A program made the translations under genes and the position numbers. Below are positions 46,138 through 53,964 of a stretch of DNA of 64,000 nucleotides, in pieces; the first letter of the stretch is position 1; every line of letters begins with the position of its first letter. Origin of the DNA: Hohaiivirga sp031546825 (GTDB lineage Bacteria; Pseudomonadota; Alphaproteobacteria; Rhizobiales; Beijerinckiaceae); assembly GCA_031546825.1 (NCBI GenBank), contig JAVBJU010000023.1, forward strand, positions 1-64,000, read 5' to 3'. The notes under the pieces are model-generated. The model was not told where the DNA came from. It was given only the letters and a program-made list of their open reading frames with translations, and did no database searches.

Positions 46138-46710
46138 ATGAAGCACTTGTTTTCGGTGGCGGCGCTTGCGCTCGGTGCTTTGCTTTCCACAGCGGTTCCG
46201 GGGCGGGCCGAGGAGATGAGAAGCGTTATTTTGAAGGATATCCATGGCCTCTTTGGTGGGTATGCCATATGGATTTCCCGAACCGGAGATTCCTACATCC
46301 GCATTGTCCAGTTTGCATCAGACAAAGATCCACAACGCCCCCAGGAACTGCGCTATAAATTTCGCATGACAGCAGAAGACATCCAAACTCTGGATCAGGT
46401 CATCGCCAAAAACGATTTTTCAAAAACGGATTGTTCGGATCAGGGGCCCGGCACAGATCAAAGCCTTGTTTATATCTCCGCCGATATGGGCAGTCGCCAG
46501 ATCGTCGCCTGCAAATTTATCCGCACCAACAAGAGCTATCCCAGGTTCAACGCCGTTGCCGCTGCAATCTACCAGATCAAGGAAGCCCACACGACGGATT
46601 CCAATACGCCTGAAAGTTGGTATTCCACCAAACAGGAATCATGGATACCGCCGGGCTTCGACAATGTGGACTATTCCAAGGCCCGTACCCGAACCCCCAG
46701 AGCGCGCTGA
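46138..46710 (+). CDS. Secreted protein of unknown function
   Basis: I do not recognise a family. The 190-residue product has a clear signal peptide (LFSVAALALGALLSTAVPGRA) and a mixed alpha/beta mature part with two cysteines (TDCSDQGPG and VACKFIR) that could form a disulfide. The sequence RIVQFASDK ... LRYKFRMTAEDIQTLDQVI suggests a small globular periplasmic domain. The ATG at 46138 follows GGGGG by about 5 nt. It lies alone between the racemase gene and tRNA-Gly; the basic tail (RTRTPRAR) is notable. Confidence 0.75.
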   Translation: MKHLFSVAALALGALLSTAVPGRAEEMRSVILKDIHGLFGGYAIWISRTGDSYIRIVQFASDKDPQRPQELRYKFRMTAEDIQTLDQVIAKNDFSKTDCSDQGPGTDQSLVYISADMGSRQIVACKFIRTNKSYPRFNAVAAAIYQIKEAHTTDSNTPESWYSTKQESWIPPGFDNVDYSKARTRTPRAR

Positions 46711-46801
46711 AACGTGCGCGCTGCCACGCCCAAACACCGCCACCTTTCGCGCATCAGGGCCTTGCTTAAGCCCGGGGGATCAAGATATAAAAGGTACCAT
46801 C

Positions 46802-46875
46802 GCGGGTGTAGCTCAATGGTAGAGCAGCAGCTTCCCAAGCTGAATACGAGGGTTCGATTCCCTTCACCCGCTCCA
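46802..46875 (+). tRNA. tRNA-Gly, anticodon CCC
   Basis: A complete 74-nt cloverleaf: acceptor GCGGGTG pairs with CACCCGC, D-arm GCTC/GAGC, anticodon loop TTCCCAA (CCC at the centre), T-arm with GGTTCGATTCC, discriminator T and encoded CCA. The outermost anticodon-stem pair (27-43) appears to be a G-A mismatch; the other four pairs are intact. Confidence 0.95.
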
Positions 46876-46995
46876 GCCATTCGATCAGTTGCAGCGCGGC
46901 AAGACCAAGCCCGCGCATTTGTGTGCGGCATTCCCTGCCCGCACTGACGATAAGGCATGACCAGCCAACCACATCAAATCGAAGGAATTGGAACG

Positions 46996-47451
46996 ATGAC
47001 CCAGAGGCTCGATTATAACCAGATTGCTCCCAACGGAAGCAAAGCGCTCAGCGGGGTTTACGGCTATGTCATGCAGAGCGGGTTGCCCAGCGCGTTGGTG
47101 GAACTTGTCTTTCTTCGGGTCTCGCAGATCAACAATTGTGCCTTCTGCCTGGATATGCACACGAGAGTCCTACTCAAGGGCGGAATGAAAGTTGAGAAGC
47201 TTGCGCTGGTGCAGGCGTGGGAGGAAGGCGGAAGTCTCTTCACCGACACCGAGCGCGCCGCACTGGCCTGGGCCGAAAGCGTGACGCGCGTTTCCGAAAC
47301 TGGCGTGCCCGATAGCGCTTACCAAGCCGTGCGCGCTGTTTTCGATGAGAAGCAACTGGTTGATCTCACCATCGCGATCAGCCTGATGAATAGCTACAAT
47401 CGCATGGCCATCAGCTTCCGCAGCACACCGCAGGCCGCGCTGGAAAACTGA
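46996..47451 (+). CDS. Carboxymuconolactone decarboxylase / AhpD-like family protein
   Basis: A 151-residue AhpD-fold protein with the redox motif CAFCLDMH, the typical EKLALVQAWEEG and FTDTERAALAWAESVT stretches, and MNSYNRMAISF near the end. Such proteins often act as peroxidase-type enzymes needing a thiol partner. The ATG at 46996 has a purine-rich GGAATTGGAA upstream and matches family starts; an ATG at 46957 is in frame but poorly placed. It is convergent with oxyR, next to the catalase locus. Confidence 0.88.
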   Translation: MTQRLDYNQIAPNGSKALSGVYGYVMQSGLPSALVELVFLRVSQINNCAFCLDMHTRVLLKGGMKVEKLALVQAWEEGGSLFTDTERAALAWAESVTRVSETGVPDSAYQAVRAVFDEKQLVDLTIAISLMNSYNRMAISFRSTPQAALEN

Positions 47452-47470
47452 GCCCGCTGAACAATTGCCC

Positions 47471-47490
47471 GGGACCCCTAAAGGGGTCTC
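47471..47490. terminator. Short hairpin between the AhpD-like gene and oxyR
   Basis: GGGACCCC-TAAA-GGGGTCTC forms an 8-bp stem (one G-T pair) between two converging genes. There is no T run, so termination is only suggested. Confidence 0.45.
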
Positions 47491-47505
47491 GACATTAATG
47501 GACGC

Positions 47506-48438
47506 CTACCCCCGCCCCGCTATTTCCCGGCCTTCGGCAACGATGGCTTTGCCGGTTTCGGCGATGACGTTGCCGAGCGTCCTGAAATCCTCGCCCCGCG
47601 GGGAGGTTTCGCGCCATGCGAGCCCCAGAGTTCGATAGGGCTTGGGGCCCGTGAAGTGGCGCAACGTCACCGGCCAATCGCCACGCATTTCCACCGGCAC
47701 TGCGATTTCGGGCAGAAAAGTTGCGCCTTGACCGTGGGCGATGAGTTGCAGAAGAGTGCCGAGACTAGCAGCCCCGTATTTCTCTCTGGTCTGGCGTGGG
47801 GCGATGCGGCAGAACGACAGCGACTGATCGCGCAGGCAATGCCCTTCATCAAGTAGCAGCAGGTCGGCAGCCGCGAGGCTTTCCTGAGTGATACTCTTGA
47901 GCCGGGCCAAATGCGATTTGGTGCCGGTCGCCAACAGAAAGCCATCGTCGAAAAGCGGCATCTGCGTGAGCCCTTCCGTCTTTTCCGCCGTCGAGATGAG
48001 AATCACATCAAGATTGCCCGACGCGGTTTCTTCCTGAAGCTTACTGGTTTGCGCTTCGGAAATCCTCAGTTCCAGCTTGGGAAAAGCCTCATTCAGGGCG
48101 GGTAGCAAGCGCCCAAGAATATAGGGGGCAACCGTCGGAATAATGCCTAGCGCCAGCGGCCCCGTCAGCGCCCCTGCCGCAGAAATCGCGTAATCGCGCA
48201 AATCTCGCACCGAGAGCAGAATGGCCGCAGCACGCTGCGCAACCTCTTCCCCAATCCGCGTCATGCCAAGCGCCCCGCGCCGTCGTTCCAGCAACGCCAC
48301 GCCCAAAGAGGCTTCAAGCTCCTGAACGCGCACCGATAAAGCCGGTTGCGTGACAGAGCATTCCTCAGCCGCCCGGCTGAAATGGCGGTGGCGGGAAAGG
48401 GCTTCAAAATAGCGGAGGTGGCGAAGCGTAATCGTCAT
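47506..48438 (-). CDS. oxyR: Hydrogen peroxide-responsive LysR regulator OxyR
   Basis: A 310-residue LysR-type regulator with an N-terminal winged helix (HLRYFEALSRHRHFSRAAEE, VTQPALSVRVQELE) and a C-terminal sensing domain. Cys201 and Cys210 in EGHCLRDQSLSFC correspond to the redox pair (199/208) of E. coli OxyR, so peroxide sensing by disulfide formation is expected. It is divergent from the catalase gene, sharing a 110-bp AT-rich region; OxyR probably controls katA and itself. Confidence 0.95.
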   Translation of the reverse strand: MTITLRHLRYFEALSRHRHFSRAAEECSVTQPALSVRVQELEASLGVALLERRRGALGMTRIGEEVAQRAAAILLSVRDLRDYAISAAGALTGPLALGIIPTVAPYILGRLLPALNEAFPKLELRISEAQTSKLQEETASGNLDVILISTAEKTEGLTQMPLFDDGFLLATGTKSHLARLKSITQESLAAADLLLLDEGHCLRDQSLSFCRIAPRQTREKYGAASLGTLLQLIAHGQGATFLPEIAVPVEMRGDWPVTLRHFTGPKPYRTLGLAWRETSPRGEDFRTLGNVIAETGKAIVAEGREIAGRG

Positions 48439-48548
48439 AATATTACATTATAATAAACCACTGATATTGCAATTTGTAATTATGCCACAAGCTTGGCAGA
48501 ACAGGGCCCATACTTAAAATATTTCTAATTTTCGAGGAGCACGTGACC
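48439..48548. promoter_or_regulatory. Divergent oxyR-katA promoter region
   Basis: The 110 bases between two divergent genes include an AT-rich core (about 48440-48485) with several ATT/AAT repeats resembling LysR T-N11-A half sites. No exact OxyR consensus could be assigned. Confidence 0.5.
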
Positions 48549-49997
48549 ATGAGTAACGAGACACCTCCGACCCTGACCACCGCCAACGGCGCACCCGTCT
48601 CCGACAATCAGAACACCATGACCGCAGGCCCGCGCGGCCCGGTGCTGATGCAGGATTTTCTGCTGATGGAAAAGCTCGCCCACCAGAACCGCGAGCGCAT
48701 TCCCGAGCGCGCAGTCCATGCCAAGGGCTCCGGTGCTTATGGCACGCTGACAATCACCAACGACATCAGTAAATACTGCCGCGCCCGCATCTTTGAAACG
48801 GTGGGCAAGAAGACCGAAGCCTTCATTCGCTTCTCCACCGTTGCCGGTGAGCGCGGCGCGGCCGATGCCGAGCGCGATGTCCGCGGTTTTGCGGTGCGCT
48901 TTTATACCGAGGAGGGCAATTGGGACATCGTCGGCAACAACACGCCGATCTTCTTCCTGCGCGATCCCATGAAATTCCCGGATTTTATCCATACCCAGAA
49001 GCGCCACCCGCAAACCAATATGCGTTCGGCCACCGCCGCATGGGATTTCTGGTCGCTTTCGCCGGAAAGCTTACATCAGGTAACCATTCTGATGTCCGAC
49101 CGCGGCCTGCCGCAGAATTTCCGCCAGATGCACGGCTTTGGCTCGCACACCTTCTCGTTCATCAATGCGGAGAACGAGCGTTTCTGGGTGAAATTCCACT
49201 TCAAATCCATGCAGGGCATTGCCAACTGGACCAACGGGGAAGCCAGCAAGGTCGTTGGTGAAGACCGAGAATCCGCCCAGCGCGACCTTTACAATGCAAT
49301 CGACAACAAGGATTTCCCGCGCTGGCGCTTCTGTGTTCAGATCATGCCGGAAGCCGATGCCGAGAAGACCTCCTACAACCCGTTCGATCTCACCAAAGTC
49401 TGGCCGCACGCGGATTATCCGTTGATCGAGGTGGGCGTTTTCGAGCTGAACCGCAACCCGCAAAACTACTTCGCCGAAGTGGAACAAGTTGGCCTGACGC
49501 CTACCAATCTCGTCCCTGGAATCGGCTTCTCACCGGACAAGATGTTGCAAGGACGCCTGTTCTCCTACGCAGATGCCCATCGCTATCGCCTCGGCATCAA
49601 CCATCACCAGATCCCGGTCAACCAGCCCCGTTGCCCGGTGCATCACTACAATGCCGATGGCGCCATGCGTCTTGCCGGTCAGGCCAAGCCCAATGCCTAT
49701 TACGAGCCCAACAGCTTTGGTGGCCCGAAGGAAGACAAGCGCTTTGCCGAACCGCCAATGAAAATCTCCGGTGACGCTGATCGCTACGACCACCGCGAAG
49801 GCAATGACGATTACACCCAGGCCGGAAACCTGTTCCGGTTAATGGATGCGGAGCAGAAAGCACGGCTGTTCTCCAACATCCGTGATGCCATGCAGGGCGT
49901 CCCGGAAGAGATCATTCGTCGCCAGATCTCCCATTTCTCAAAGGCAGACCCCGCTTACGGTGCCGGTGTGGCCGCCAAGCTTGGCCTCGAAGCCTAA
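48549..49997 (+). CDS. katA: Small-subunit heme catalase KatA
   Basis: Monofunctional catalase dismutating hydrogen peroxide. The 482 residues match the small-subunit (clade 3) type: distal histidine in RAVHAKGSGAYG (His57), the distal asparagine region WDIVGNNTPIFFLRDP, and the proximal heme tyrosine in GRLFSYADAHRYRLG. The ATG at 48549 is 9 nt from a GGAG; a GTG six bases earlier would be too close. It is divergent from oxyR. Confidence 0.97.
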   Translation: MSNETPPTLTTANGAPVSDNQNTMTAGPRGPVLMQDFLLMEKLAHQNRERIPERAVHAKGSGAYGTLTITNDISKYCRARIFETVGKKTEAFIRFSTVAGERGAADAERDVRGFAVRFYTEEGNWDIVGNNTPIFFLRDPMKFPDFIHTQKRHPQTNMRSATAAWDFWSLSPESLHQVTILMSDRGLPQNFRQMHGFGSHTFSFINAENERFWVKFHFKSMQGIANWTNGEASKVVGEDRESAQRDLYNAIDNKDFPRWRFCVQIMPEADAEKTSYNPFDLTKVWPHADYPLIEVGVFELNRNPQNYFAEVEQVGLTPTNLVPGIGFSPDKMLQGRLFSYADAHRYRLGINHHQIPVNQPRCPVHHYNADGAMRLAGQAKPNAYYEPNSFGGPKEDKRFAEPPMKISGDADRYDHREGNDDYTQAGNLFRLMDAEQKARLFSNIRDAMQGVPEEIIRRQISHFSKADPAYGAGVAAKLGLEA

Positions 49998-50009
49998 AGC
50001 TTACTAGCA

Positions 50010-50054
50010 GGGGAGCGACTGCGGATTATTCCTTCAAAAACGCCGCCGCTCCCC
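50010..50054 (+). terminator. Hairpin after katA
   Basis: GGGGAGCG (50010-50017) pairs with CGCTCCCC (50047-50054), with an inner GCGG/CCGC pairing and a loop of about 18 bases. No T run follows, so it is a weak terminator candidate. Confidence 0.45.
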
Positions 50055-50301
50055 GAAACTGTGGGCGTATGACCGCCCCCCCGAGACTATCAAGATAATG
50101 CTCCCTGAATATGCCTGATGATGTCATCTGGAACAGGGATTGCGGCTATCGTCCGCCTTCGCGAAGCCTCCTCCACACTGCTTCCACACTGTCATTTTGT
50201 CGCAGTCAATGCCAATAAAAGCGCTCCATAGAAAGGCGCTGAAGAGTTAAATTCGTTTGAAAAACAGTAAGATAGCTAAAATTATCTGCAACATTTTTAA
50301 T

Positions 50302-50385
50302 TTGACATCCTTCAATTCTTTGGGAAATTTTACTAGCGCTGCGCTCCCTTACTCAGATATATCAGATCTCAAGGTCTAATATATC
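50302..50385 (+). promoter_or_regulatory. Candidate promoter and operator upstream of the ExuT-like gene
   Basis: TTGACA (50302-50307) is a consensus -35; the matching -10 is weak. About 50 bases on, GATATATC (50356-50363) and AATATATC (50378-50385) flank AGATCT and form an imperfect inverted repeat. The motifs resemble those in the uxaC leader at 23714-23739. Confidence 0.4.
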
Positions 50386-50474
50386 ACGCCTTTTACGAAC
50401 TGCCTGCTCTTCACTAAGATAGGCCTCTGGCCCTGAAGCGCCGCTGTTCATTGCATCAAGGGGGGTTCAGGATC

Positions 50475-51758
50475 ATGCGTAAAATCAGCAACATGCGGTG
50501 GTTTATGGTGGCGCTCGTCACCGCTGGCCTGGTGGTCAATTATCTGGCACGCAATACCTTATCGGTTGCCGCGCCAACGATGATGAAAGAGCTGAATATC
50601 AGCACCCAGCAGTATTCCTACGTCGTCACGACCTGGCAGCTTTGCTACGCTTTCATGCAGCCATTCGCCGGTTACATTCTCGATACCATCGGCACCAAAA
50701 TTGGCTTTTCCATCTTCGCTCTCGCCTGGTCACTCGCCTGCGGCGCTGCGGCGTTTTCAACCGGATGGGGCAGCCTTGCCGCCTTCCGTGGCCTACTTGG
50801 CCTCACCGAAGCCGCGGGCATTCCGGCGGGCGTCAAGGCAACCACCGAGTGGTTTCCTGCCAAGGAACGGTCGATTGCCATCGGCTGGTTCAATATCGGC
50901 TCGTCAGTCGGCGCAGTTCTGGCTCCGCCTTTGGTGGTTTGGGCCATTGCCCACGGCAGCTGGGAATGGGCGTTCGTGATCGTCGGCGCTCTCGGTCTGG
51001 TCTGGACAGCCATCTGGATGACGTTTTACAAGCACCCCAAAGATCAGACGTTGTTGTCCGATGCCGAGCGCGATTACATCATTTCCGGCCAGGAACGCCA
51101 GTATACCGACACAACGGTGGCGAAAATTCCGTGGCATGTCATGCTGAGAACCCGCAACTTCTGGGCGTTCGGCATTCCGCGTATGCTGTCGGAGCCCGCG
51201 TGGCAGACCTTCAATGCCTGGATTCCGCTTTACATGATCAACCAACGCGGTATGGACCTCGGGCAGGTTGCACTCCTCGCTTGGTTGCCCTTCCTGGCCG
51301 CTGACATAGGCTGCGTGCTCGGCGGTTACCTAAGCCCGTTCTTCCATAAATATTGCAAGGTCTCGCTATTCACCTCACGCAAAATGGTGATGACCACCGG
51401 CGCCTTGTGCATGATCGCGCCCGGCTGCATCGGCCTGGCTGCCGACCCTTACACCGCTGTATTCCTGCTGTGCATCGGTGGATTTGCCCATCAGGTCTTG
51501 TCTGGCGCGCTCTATGCCGTGACCTCGGATGTGTTCGGCAAAAACGAAGTCTCGACGGCAACCGGCCTCGGCGGCATGTTCGGCTATCTCGGCGCCGCCG
51601 CCTTTACCCTGGTGATGGGCGCATTGCTGCCGATCATCGGCTACAACCCAATTTTCGTCACACTCGCCGCCTTCGACATCATCGCTGCTATCGTGCTGTG
51701 GGTTCTGGCGAAGGAGAAGACACCAATTCTGGCAACACCGGTGGCGTCAGCGGCATGA
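50475..51758 (+). CDS. exuT: MFS hexuronate transporter, ExuT-like (anion:cation symporter family)
   Basis: A 427-residue, 12-helix major facilitator protein of the ACS family. It shows the early NYLARNTLSVAAPTM segment, the family stretch RGLLGLTEAAGIPAGVKATTEWFPAKERSIA (in pieces), GWFNIGSSVGAVLAPPLV, and the second-half FGKNEVSTATGLGGMFGYLG. ExuT of E. coli carries galacturonate and glucuronate; related family members carry other sugar acids such as galactonate, so substrate is inferred. The ATG at 50475 lies after a G-rich stretch. It is a single gene with a strong terminator, 27 kb from uxaBAC. Confidence 0.85.
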   Translation: MRKISNMRWFMVALVTAGLVVNYLARNTLSVAAPTMMKELNISTQQYSYVVTTWQLCYAFMQPFAGYILDTIGTKIGFSIFALAWSLACGAAAFSTGWGSLAAFRGLLGLTEAAGIPAGVKATTEWFPAKERSIAIGWFNIGSSVGAVLAPPLVVWAIAHGSWEWAFVIVGALGLVWTAIWMTFYKHPKDQTLLSDAERDYIISGQERQYTDTTVAKIPWHVMLRTRNFWAFGIPRMLSEPAWQTFNAWIPLYMINQRGMDLGQVALLAWLPFLAADIGCVLGGYLSPFFHKYCKVSLFTSRKMVMTTGALCMIAPGCIGLAADPYTAVFLLCIGGFAHQVLSGALYAVTSDVFGKNEVSTATGLGGMFGYLGAAAFTLVMGALLPIIGYNPIFVTLAAFDIIAAIVLWVLAKEKTPILATPVASAA

Positions 51759-51799
51759 AACTGGAATTTTTGCGGTAGAAAACTGCTCCAATAAAAACA

Positions 51800-51840
51800 A
51801 AACCGGCGGGTGATTCACACAATCACCCGCCGGTTTTTAT
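51800..51840 (+). terminator. Rho-independent terminator after the ExuT-like gene
   Basis: AAACCGGCGGGTGATT pairs perfectly with AATCACCCGCCGGTTT over 16 bp with a five-base loop, followed by a T-rich run. Confidence 0.93.
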
Positions 51841-51976
51841 TATTACTGAGCGTTTTTTTATCAGCTCTTTTGTTGTGATGGTGTAGATGGCGCATTCACC
51901 GTATTACCGCACGGCATCATCATGTGCGTCTGGAGGCGCTGGAGAATTGATGTTAACAGCTCGTACCAGCGAGAAT

Positions 51977-52378
51977 TCACACCGCGGCTTTAGCAACGGC
52001 AAAGCTATCCTCGAACAGCCTGAAGCGGGTGATTTCACCGTTTTCAACGGTAAAGTCGAAGCAAAATTCCGACTTAATCAGCTTCCCCGTCCGTAAAACG
52101 CGAGAGGCAAGCTCTCCGATCGCGACAACCCGATTGCCTTGCGACAGGATTTCTCCCACCTCGAAAGCCTCAGATGCAATCTGTTTCCTGATCTGTGCGT
52201 AGAACTCCGCTGCGCCTGTCTTGCCGACTTTGCGACCGATCCAAGGCACTACGTTTGTGTCGCCCGCCACGAACCAATCAACCTCCTCGCTGACCAGCTC
52301 TGCAATCCTTTCGACGGGTTCACCCGAACCGGCACGGCGAAAGAACTCTTCGATAACGGCGCGGGGGGAGATGGTCAT
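51977..52378 (-). CDS. SnoaL/NTF2-like protein (nuclear transport factor 2 family)
   Basis: A 133-residue protein of the NTF2-like fold with the usual start VIEEFFRRAGSGEPVERIAELV, a WF-containing strand (VDWFVAGD), and the closing FDFTVENGEITRFRLFEDSF. These small cone-shaped domains bind or isomerise varied small molecules; no specific reaction can be assigned. It is downstream of ptsH on the same strand (134 bp), where many rhizobia have ahcY. Confidence 0.82.
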   Translation of the reverse strand: MTISPRAVIEEFFRRAGSGEPVERIAELVSEEVDWFVAGDTNVVPWIGRKVGKTGAAEFYAQIRKQIASEAFEVGEILSQGNRVVAIGELASRVLRTGKLIKSEFCFDFTVENGEITRFRLFEDSFAVAKAAV

Positions 52379-52512
52379 GGCGCAATCCTTTTCTGTAGTC
52401 AGAATTAAATAGAATTACGATGACGACAGCGTGCTTTTTCCGCCCTCACCCGCTTTTAATGCACGATGCCAAAAAAACCCACGACGGCACCGTTCGCATC
52501 CGGCAGGACAAA

Positions 52513-52845
52513 CTACTCGTCTTCCCCGAACCGCCCGCTCACCAGATTGACCAGCGCGGTGATGCACTCTTCGGCGTCTTCACCGAGGGCGGTAATGGTG
52601 ATGGTGGTGCCTTTGGCGGCGGCCAGGGTGAGGAGCCCCATGATGGAGGAGCCACCCACCGTTTCACCGCAGCGGGTGACATTAACGGCGGAGGTGAAGC
52701 GCTCGGAAGTCTGGACGAATTTTGCGGATGCGCGGGCGTGCAGGCCCTTGATGTTGACGATCTGAACCTCACGCACCAAAGCGCCTTCGGGCACTTCAAC
52801 GGGCGGGCAGCCACAATCTTCATCTAACGGCGCGTCGCAACCCAT
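52513..52845 (-). CDS. ptsH: HPr family phosphocarrier (NPr-type) with Cys-rich N-terminal extension
   Basis: Phosphocarrier passing phosphate from EI-Ntr to EIIA proteins. The canonical HPr body has the phosphorylatable histidine in GLHARASAKF (His36 from this start, His15 in E. coli HPr) and GETVGGSSIMGLLTLAA around the regulatory serine that HprK would modify. From the ATG at 52845 the product is 110 residues, about 20 longer at the N-terminus than typical, with CDAPLDEDCGC (Cys 3, 11, 13) and an acidic/proline stretch. A GTG at 52860 is another possible start. It follows the EIIA gene closely. Confidence 0.92.
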   Translation of the reverse strand: MGCDAPLDEDCGCPPVEVPEGALVREVQIVNIKGLHARASAKFVQTSERFTSAVNVTRCGETVGGSSIMGLLTLAAAKGTTITITALGEDAEECITALVNLVSGRFGEDE

Positions 52846-52881
52846 TCTTTTGAAATCCACTTTCGAGAAGCACCCGACGTC

Positions 52882-53283
52882 TCACTTGCCAGCCAGGACC
52901 CGCGACGCCACGTTGATGTATTTACGCCCGGCTTCCTGGGCATGCAAGACGGCATCTTCAAGGGATTCGGCTTCGCGCACGCTGGCGAACTTGATCAGCA
53001 TTGGCAAATTGATGCCAGCCACGACTTCGACCAGCTTGTTGCTCATGCAGGAAAGCGCCAGATTCGAGGGCGTGCCGCCGAACATGTCGGTGAGCACAAC
53101 CACGCCATGGCCCGAATTCACGCGGCAAACGGCATCCATGATGTCCTTGCGACGCGATTCCATATCGTCCTCGGGGCCGATGGTAATCGTTTCGAGCTGC
53201 TCCTGGGGACCGACCACATGTTCAAGCGCGGCTTTGAATTCCAGCGCAAGGTGGCCGTGGGTGACGAGCACCATACCTATCAT
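52882..53283 (-). CDS. manX: PTS EIIA component, mannose-family type (ManX-like)
   Basis: A 133-residue EIIA domain of the mannose family without a fused EIIB, typical of rhizobia that lack PTS sugar permeases. The phosphorylatable histidine is in LVTHGHLA (His9) and the DMFGGTPSNLALS active-site loop is present. It probably acts as a regulatory phosphate acceptor from HPr. It lies between hprK and ptsH on the same strand. Confidence 0.93.
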   Translation of the reverse strand: MIGMVLVTHGHLALEFKAALEHVVGPQEQLETITIGPEDDMESRRKDIMDAVCRVNSGHGVVVLTDMFGGTPSNLALSCMSNKLVEVVAGINLPMLIKFASVREAESLEDAVLHAQEAGRKYINVASRVLAGK

Positions 53284-53481
53284 AGCATTTCAAATCCAAA
53301 CACCCCCGTAGGGCGGGTTGTCTATTTTGGTCAACGGCGCGGTAAGTGCAAGAGGGGAAATCAAATAATTCCAAAATCTGCGCCAAAGAGCCACCAGTCC
53401 CCGCTATTCACCGGGCCCGGCGTCGCGCGCAACCCTGATCGGAGGGCGCATTGCCATCTGAAGTCACTATAGCACCGGGCT

Positions 53482-53964
53482 TCAGGAAAATCCCTTGAAC
53501 TTTTCGTGCAGCATGGCCACTGGGCGTGCTGCCCCACACAGGCTAGCAAGCACATGGCCGACGATATCCTCGCCGCGGTTGCGCACAATGCGGGGCAAGG
53601 TGAGGCCCAAAATTTCGGCCTGCTGATCGGCGTCGCCCGGCATGCGCGGGGCGTGCTCCTCCAAATCAATCACCAGCCGCAGCACGGCGGCATCCTGCAC
53701 CGGCATCTCGACAATGCCAACACCGCGAATTTCGATCATACCGCGAATGATATCGACCGGTCTGGCGATCAGCCGTCCATGGCGGCACGCGATACGGGTG
53801 CGGTCATCGGCCACCAAGCGTGCGAACCAGTTGCGCGCCAGCGCCCCTTCGATCAGCGCCCGCGACATGCTCGACTTGCCCGAGCCGGATGCTCCGCGCA
53901 CCAGAATGCCGGTATCGTTAATGAGCACGCAGTTGGCGTGCAGTGTCTCCTGATCGCCGCTCAT
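53482..53964 (-). CDS. hprK: Short HPr kinase/phosphorylase
   Basis: Kinase that modifies HPr on a serine. At 160 residues it has only the catalytic domain, with Walker A GASGSGKS (24-31), the DDRTRIAC segment and the GIVEM / PVQDAAVLRLVIDLEE region; the N-terminal domain of Gram-positive HprK is absent, as is usual in alphaproteobacteria. It overlaps chvG by four bases, linking the phosphorelay to the two-component system. Confidence 0.94.
   Translation of the reverse strand: MSGDQETLHANCVLINDTGILVRGASGSGKSSMSRALIEGALARNWFARLVADDRTRIACRHGRLIARPVDIIRGMIEIRGVGIVEMPVQDAAVLRLVIDLEEHAPRMPGDADQQAEILGLTLPRIVRNRGEDIVGHVLASLCGAARPVAMLHEKFKGFS

Larger units (their letters stand above)
49998..50474. 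other. Intergenic region between katA and the ExuT-like gene
   Basis: No gene is supported in these 477 bases, which are more AT-rich than their surroundings. It holds a hairpin after katA (50010-50054), a consensus -35 box at 50302-50307, and an AT-rich inverted repeat at 50356-50385 upstream of the permease gene. Confidence 0.5.
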
